Source: an uncultured Lachnospiraceae bacterium (GTDB lineage Bacteria > Bacillota > Clostridia > Lachnospirales > Lachnospiraceae). Taken from it: a DNA stretch of 44,560 nucleotides. Both the position numbers and the translations under genes were made by a program. Location of the stretch: assembly GCA_910578605.1 (NCBI GenBank), contig CAJTQG010000022.1, positions 1 to 44,560 of the forward strand. The letters run 5' to 3'. How positions within the stretch are numbered: the first letter of the stretch is position 1; each line of letters starts with the position of its first letter. The notes under the pieces are model-generated. The model did not search any database. It was given only the letters and a program-made list of their open reading frames with translations, and was not told the origin of the DNA. This document shows, piece after piece, positions 41,100 to 44,560 of the stretch.

Positions 41100-41792
41100 T
41101 TATTCCTCAAAAATTTCTTCTATCTTTTCCAAATTTTTCAAATAAATAATTTTTCTTTTGTTTTCAATAATTCCATCCTCCTGCAGCTCCTTCAGCGTCC
41201 TGGACAATGAAGGTCTGGCTACCCCCAGATAATCTGCCAATTCCTCCCTTGTCATATCTAAATGCACCTCATGATTTTCATCCTGTTCATCTAGCAACAG
41301 CAACATCAATTTTTGCTTTAAGGTTGCGCTAGTTAATATATGCAGTTTTTTAGACATTTGCAAATTTTTCTTCGATTGTATATCCAGCAAATTTTGAATA
41401 ATCTGCTTATGATGGTCACAAACATTGGGGCACATGCCATAAATAAACCCATAAGGCAATACCAGCACTTGACAATCTTTTACCGCCAAAGCGTCATACC
41501 AATAATACTCCTCACCCGCAAATAAAAAGATTTCCCCAAAAACCTGATTCTCCCTGACATGAAATAAAATATCCCTTCTGCCTGACGGAAAATATTTTGT
41601 GATTATAACCTGCCCCTTTAACAATAAATATAAATTTTTCGGCTTATCATTCTGTCCAAAAATCAATTCTCCCGATTGATAATTTTTATATGCCGCCATA
41701 GAACATTTTAGCATTTTATCTGCCTGAGGCTTGGTTATTTTGGCAAATAAATCACTTCTTAAAAAATCATCTCTCTCAAAGCCTGACTCCAA
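41100..41792 (-). CDS. Crp/Fnr-family transcriptional regulator
   Basis: An N-terminal cyclic-nucleotide-binding-like beta-barrel (about residues 15-130: SGELIFGQNDKPKNLYLLLK, later ENQVFGEIFLFAGEE) is followed by the long dimerisation helix and a C-terminal winged helix. The winged helix has MTREELADYLGVARPSLSRT then LKELQEDGII. The recognition helix reads RPSLSR, lacking the Glu that CRP and FNR use to read TGTGA/TTGAT, which fits a different half-site. Fnr-type N-terminal cysteine clusters are absent, so an iron-sulphur oxygen sensor is unlikely; the effector is unknown. The TTG start (41792) has AGGAGG 8 bases upstream. It lies 51 bp after cbiO and probably belongs to that transcript. Confidence 0.9.
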   Translation of the reverse strand: MESGFERDDFLRSDLFAKITKPQADKMLKCSMAAYKNYQSGELIFGQNDKPKNLYLLLKGQVIITKYFPSGRRDILFHVRENQVFGEIFLFAGEEYYWYDALAVKDCQVLVLPYGFIYGMCPNVCDHHKQIIQNLLDIQSKKNLQMSKKLHILTSATLKQKLMLLLLDEQDENHEVHLDMTREELADYLGVARPSLSRTLKELQEDGIIENKRKIIYLKNLEKIEEIFEE

Positions 41793-41843
41793 TGCTCACA
41801 CCTCCTAAAACACCTTTTTATCCTGTTATCAATAGATTATTTA

Positions 41844-42671
41844 TTATAATATTTCCTGCAGTTCCTGTGGGGTGCGGGGATATTTTCCTTCCGCCGCCTT
41901 CCCCGCCTTTACCATCATATCATATACCTCATACATAATAGGGGCCTTCAATCCCGCTCGCTCTAATAACTTAGAATCCGAAAAAATCTCTGTTGGCTTG
42001 CCGTCCGCAATCATTTGTCCTTTGGTAAATACAAGAATGCGCTCCGCCCATCGATATGCAAAATCTACATCATGAGTAGATATCAGCAGGGTTTTCCCCT
42101 CCTCTGTCATCCTAGCCAACACCGCCTCCAGCATTGCTATATTTTTCGGGTCCAATGAGGAGGTAGGCTCATCCATCAAAATCATTTCGGATTCCATTGC
42201 AACAATGTCAGCAATACTTACACGCTTCTTCTCACCGCCGCTTAAATAGTGAGGAGGCCGGTTTTTATATTCCTGCAGATTCATATATTGGAGCGCTCTA
42301 TCTACTCTTTGTTCTACCTCTTCCCTTGGAAGCTTCAAGTTCATTGGGCCAAATGATATTTCTGAAACCACACTAGAGGCAATGATTTGATTGTCCGCCT
42401 CCTGAAACACAATCCCCACATGGCGGCGCAATGCATTGTAATCCTTTTTGCCTACTTCTTTTCCCTGAAAAAATATATGTCCTCCCTGGTGAGCAAGAAC
42501 ACCATTTAAAATAAGAAAAAAAGTGGATTTCCCCCCGCCGTTTTCCCCCATCACTGCTATTCTTTCTCCTCTGTTAATACACAGATTCAAATCCGAAAAC
42601 AGAACTTTATCCCTATCATAACCAAACTGCAGATGTTCCACCTTCAAAAGCTCATTTTTATGATTCTGCAT
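41844..42671 (-). CDS. cbiO: Cobalt ECF transporter ATP-binding protein
   Basis: This ABC ATPase of energy-coupling-factor type has Walker A GENGGGKST, Q-loop GIVFQEADNQIIASSV, signature YLSGGEKKRVSIA, Walker B MILMDEPTSSLD and switch His in LLISTHDVDF. The Q-loop sequence FQxxDNQ is typical of CbiO/EcfA. It should power cobalt (or nickel) uptake with CbiQ, encoded 90 bp upstream. Start ATG 42671 has GTGAGG 6 bases upstream. Linkage with cob genes and the absence of a nickel enzyme locus favour cobalt. Confidence 0.9.
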   Translation of the reverse strand: MQNHKNELLKVEHLQFGYDRDKVLFSDLNLCINRGERIAVMGENGGGKSTFFLILNGVLAHQGGHIFFQGKEVGKKDYNALRRHVGIVFQEADNQIIASSVVSEISFGPMNLKLPREEVEQRVDRALQYMNLQEYKNRPPHYLSGGEKKRVSIADIVAMESEMILMDEPTSSLDPKNIAMLEAVLARMTEEGKTLLISTHDVDFAYRWAERILVFTKGQMIADGKPTEIFSDSKLLERAGLKAPIMYEVYDMMVKAGKAAEGKYPRTPQELQEIL

Positions 42672-42761
42672 TTTTATCCTCACTTCTTATTTTTTCCAAT
42701 TTTTTAGTCCGCTGTCATATGAACATGCTTCCATTTTCAAGAGCTGCAGCTCTGGCGTCTA

Positions 42762-43580
42762 TCATTGTATCCCAACATACCAAACTACACCAAGCATAAC
42801 CCAGTATCCAATCATACCCGCTATCCATCCTATCTTTAACTTCTTTTCTTCCTCCAAAAAGCACAAATTTCCCTCATAACATCTTGCCAGCATAGCATCA
42901 TAATATTGGTTTGCTTTTTTCATAGAGATAACAAGTAAATTAGAAACAATTCTTCCAAATGTATAACAGGATGTCCTAAAATCCCTGTAGCCAAGACGGG
43001 ATTTTGCCGCAGTTTTCATATTGGCATGTACCTCCAGCAATATAAAAATAAAGCGATAAATGAGAAACAGAAACTCTACCATCAGCTTTGGTATATGCAG
43101 CTTCTTCAATACTCCTGTAATCTCTGCTACGGTAGTGTTCAGCGTCATAAAATACAGAGCGCTCACACCTCCTAATGCCTTAAAAAACACCGATGCCGCC
43201 TGCAGCATCCCCTCCCCTGTCACATAAATATATCGGCCAAATAGGAGCAACGTCCACTGTCCCAGCGGCTGTGAAGAAAAGCCTACACCAACTGCAGCAC
43301 TGCCCCAAAAAATAAACAGAAGAGGTACCATTAACAATCTTGCGTAAATGTGAAAGGAGAGCTTCCCGCCCACTATATTCATAATGCCCATAGTCACTGC
43401 CACCAACACAGACACCCAAATATAATCGAATCCTACACATAAAAAAAGAGTTCCTGCTGACAGTCCCATCTTAAAGCTGCTGTTCATTTCATGAAGCCTT
43501 GAATTAAATGCATAGTAATCCATTTCCTTCGCTCCAAGATGAGAATGGGAATATCCTTTCTTTTTCATTTTTTCAGCCAA
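42762..43580 (-). CDS. cbiQ: Cobalt ECF transporter transmembrane component
   Basis: The protein (272 residues) has about five to six membrane helices and the two cytoplasmic coupling-helix motifs of CbiQ/EcfT proteins, seen as KSRLGYRD (about residues 187-194) and LARCYEG (about 231-237). The N-terminus LGAKEMDYYAFNSRLHEMNS is typical of CbiQ. It starts with TTG at 43580, 6 bases after GTGAGG. Upstream, where cbiM and cbiN normally stand, there are only broken membrane-protein frames, so the substrate-binding component is missing here or encoded elsewhere. Confidence 0.88.
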   Translation of the reverse strand: MAEKMKKKGYSHSHLGAKEMDYYAFNSRLHEMNSSFKMGLSAGTLFLCVGFDYIWVSVLVAVTMGIMNIVGGKLSFHIYARLLMVPLLFIFWGSAAVGVGFSSQPLGQWTLLLFGRYIYVTGEGMLQAASVFFKALGGVSALYFMTLNTTVAEITGVLKKLHIPKLMVEFLFLIYRFIFILLEVHANMKTAAKSRLGYRDFRTSCYTFGRIVSNLLVISMKKANQYYDAMLARCYEGNLCFLEEEKKLKIGWIAGMIGYWVMLGVVWYVGIQ

Positions 43581-43589
43581 TTGTGTACC

Positions 43590-44109
43590 TCACTTTTCAT
43601 ACTTTTGTACTGACACACTGTACTTTACATATATTGCCTCTATCCCTATTCCTATCCCAATCATCAGACAAAAGGAAAGCACTTTTCTTAAAACATGACA
43701 TATTTTTATCAGAACATTCATGTTGCTGTTTCGCTGCCCCACCAATACTTGCAGCCAGGCGGACAATTCATCCTTGTCTTGTTTTGAAAAAAAAGAAACA
43801 AAGGCAAGGGTTTTGTATTATCCCATAATAGCATATACACAGCAAAAAACAACAGCATATTAGATAAAAATAATTCCAGCACCTGCAGACGATGATACAT
43901 ACTGCTCACATTGTCAGTATCCTCTATCATCATCCAAACACATCTTTCATGATATAGTATTTGAAGCATAGTGCGATATATAGTAAAAATCATAACACCG
44001 GCTGTGCTGCTTGCCAGACAAAACCTAAAAAATTTCCTTCTGCAAAAATCAAAGAACTCCAAACCAATTATGGATAAATCATCAACATGTTATTTGAAAC
44101 TAACTCCAT
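43590..44109 (-). pseudogene. Frameshifted membrane-protein gene upstream of cbiQ
   Basis: An ATG at 44109 with AAAGGAGG upstream starts MELVSNN, then hits a stop within 13 codons. The adjacent frame continues with DDLSIIGLEFFDFCRRKFFR, two membrane helices (FCLASSTAGVMIFTIY, LFLSNMLLFFAVYMLLW) and breaks near an A8 tract at about 43785. A third frame gives KQDKDELSAWLQVLVGQ, and another shift near 43660 leads to FLCLMIGIGIGIEAIYVKYS, ending at TGA 43590, just before the cbiQ ribosome site. Joining the frames gives one protein of about 175 residues with three membrane spans. It may be a lost S-component, but I recognise no family. Sequencing error at homopolymers is the alternative. Confidence 0.45.
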
Positions 44110-44273
44110 GACCTCTTCTCCTCCTTTATCACAACATAGGCAGCCTTCCCTATTGACACAGAGCAATAAATAATTCCTGTAATGACATAGCCGATAAATG
44201 AAAACCGACATCTCTCAACCTCCCTTCTAAAAATCTTGATGTCTGAAAAGCAGGTAATCCTACTTAAAATCAC
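44100..44273 (-). pseudogene. Small single-span membrane peptide frame, probably broken at its start
   Basis: A 57-codon frame ends FIGYVITGIIYCSVSIGKAA YVVIKEEKRSWS and its TAG overlaps the next ATG (44109) as in coupled operons. The only in-frame start is a GTG at 44273 without a ribosome site. A strong GGGAGG plus ATG at about 44205 is one base out of frame. A single frameshift just after that ATG would explain both signals. It resembles small accessory subunits of metal ECF transporters by position only. Confidence 0.4.
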
Positions 44274-44346
44274 CAGTTTTGATTCTATTTGATTTGTTTC
44301 ATTATTATTTCATTAGTTAGTTACTTAAGCAGCTAACATTGCAACT

Positions 44347-44375
44347 TATTTAACATAGTATAACTATTCCGTCAA
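44347..44375 (-). promoter_or_regulatory. Probable promoter of the cobalt transporter region with internal palindrome
   Basis: TTGACG (44375-44370), 17 bp and TAAATA (44352-44347) read on the minus strand. The spacer contains ATAGT-TAT-ACTAT, a 5-bp inverted repeat placed where a metal-responsive repressor or MerR-type regulator could bind. Further down, GTTAG/CTAAC arms occur in the leader. I found no cobalamin riboswitch here. Confidence 0.4.
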
Positions 44376-44454
44376 GTTAAAATAATGTTTATCCCTTTTG
44401 ATTTAATTCCTTTTTGATTTATGAAAAATACTTTATATTTTTTATTGATTTCAT

Positions 44455-44532
44455 AGCGGAAAATCTTCTTATAAGCCCCCGCAAGTTTTTATAATTTCTT
44501 GCAGGAATGGCTTAAAATAAGGGGTTTCCGCT
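44455..44532. repeat. 78-bp nested inverted repeat near the window end
   Basis: AGCGGAAA (44455-44462) pairs with TTTCCGCT (44525-44532). Nested inside, AAGCC pairs with GGCTT and GCAAG with CTTGC around an A+T loop. It has no coding frame. It could be a terminator for an upstream gene outside the window, a REP-like element or a small MITE. Confidence 0.65.
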
Positions 44533-44560
44533 TATCCTTTTATATCATGCCATATCTCCG

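Overview
The window looks like a chromosomal segment of an anaerobic Gram-positive Clostridia, most likely a Lachnospiraceae-type gut organism. This is an inference from several signs: moderately low G+C, strong AGGAGG ribosome sites with frequent GTG/TTG starts, an anaerobic B12/precorrin route, a stand-alone glycyl-radical protein and a WapA/Rhs-type secreted giant. No rRNA, tRNA or CRISPR array was seen, and no intact insertion sequence was recognised.

Layout. (1) 1-2130: a partial secreted protein, then about 1.5 kb without a convincing gene. Within it, about 1350-1820 looks like a large structured RNA on the minus strand. (2) 2133-22060, all minus strand: a polymorphic-toxin locus. Transcription starts at a sigma-A promoter (22096-22124) and passes through a cyclic-di-GMP class I riboswitch whose P1 stem overlaps an intrinsic terminator (21941-22060). 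It then reads a small secreted YD-repeat protein and a 4890-residue Rhs/WapA-like giant with nine beta-rich modules, alternating FN3/Ig-like domains, a PKD domain, an Rhs barrel and a C-terminal ParB-like toxin. Downstream lie a putative immunity gene and two displaced toxin tips, each with candidate immunity genes. The array closes with an intrinsic terminator (3322-3354) and is followed by a D12-class DNA adenine methyltransferase with an N-terminal ribbon-helix-helix-like segment. (3) 22252-24363: a P-loop kinase-like protein, a membrane-anchored degenerate LytM/M23 protein, a possible structured RNA and a small 2[4Fe-4S] ferredoxin.

(4) 24639-28809: an uroporphyrinogen/precorrin-2 operon (precorrin-2 dehydrogenase, hemC, cobA-hemD fusion, hemB) with its own promoter. 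(5) 28917-30437: two unrecognised plus-strand genes, the first broken by an in-frame stop. (6) 30556-36121: late cobalamin genes cbiC, cobO, cobQ, cobD and cbiB, with a 181-bp inverted-repeat element between cobO and cobQ. (7) 36180-36283: a divergent regulatory region with two palindromes, then a DUF2157-like membrane protein and a NarL-type two-component system. (8) 40633-44560: a bidirectional terminator, a GrcA-like glycyl-radical protein, a Crp/Fnr-family regulator, cobalt ECF transporter genes cbiO and cbiQ, and upstream of them decayed membrane-protein reading frames.

How it works together. The hem/cob genes and the cobalt transporter point to de novo cobalamin synthesis, with the missing cbi genes elsewhere. 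A 14-bp palindrome, GTRACA-N2-TGTYAC, occurs about 41-42 bp upstream of predicted start sites in front of cbiB, the DUF2157-like gene and the glycyl-radical gene, next to a Crp/Fnr gene. This suggests a small regulon joining B12 metabolism and anaerobic glycyl-radical chemistry. The c-di-GMP switch suggests that deployment of the giant toxin-tipped surface protein is tied to the sessile/motile decision.
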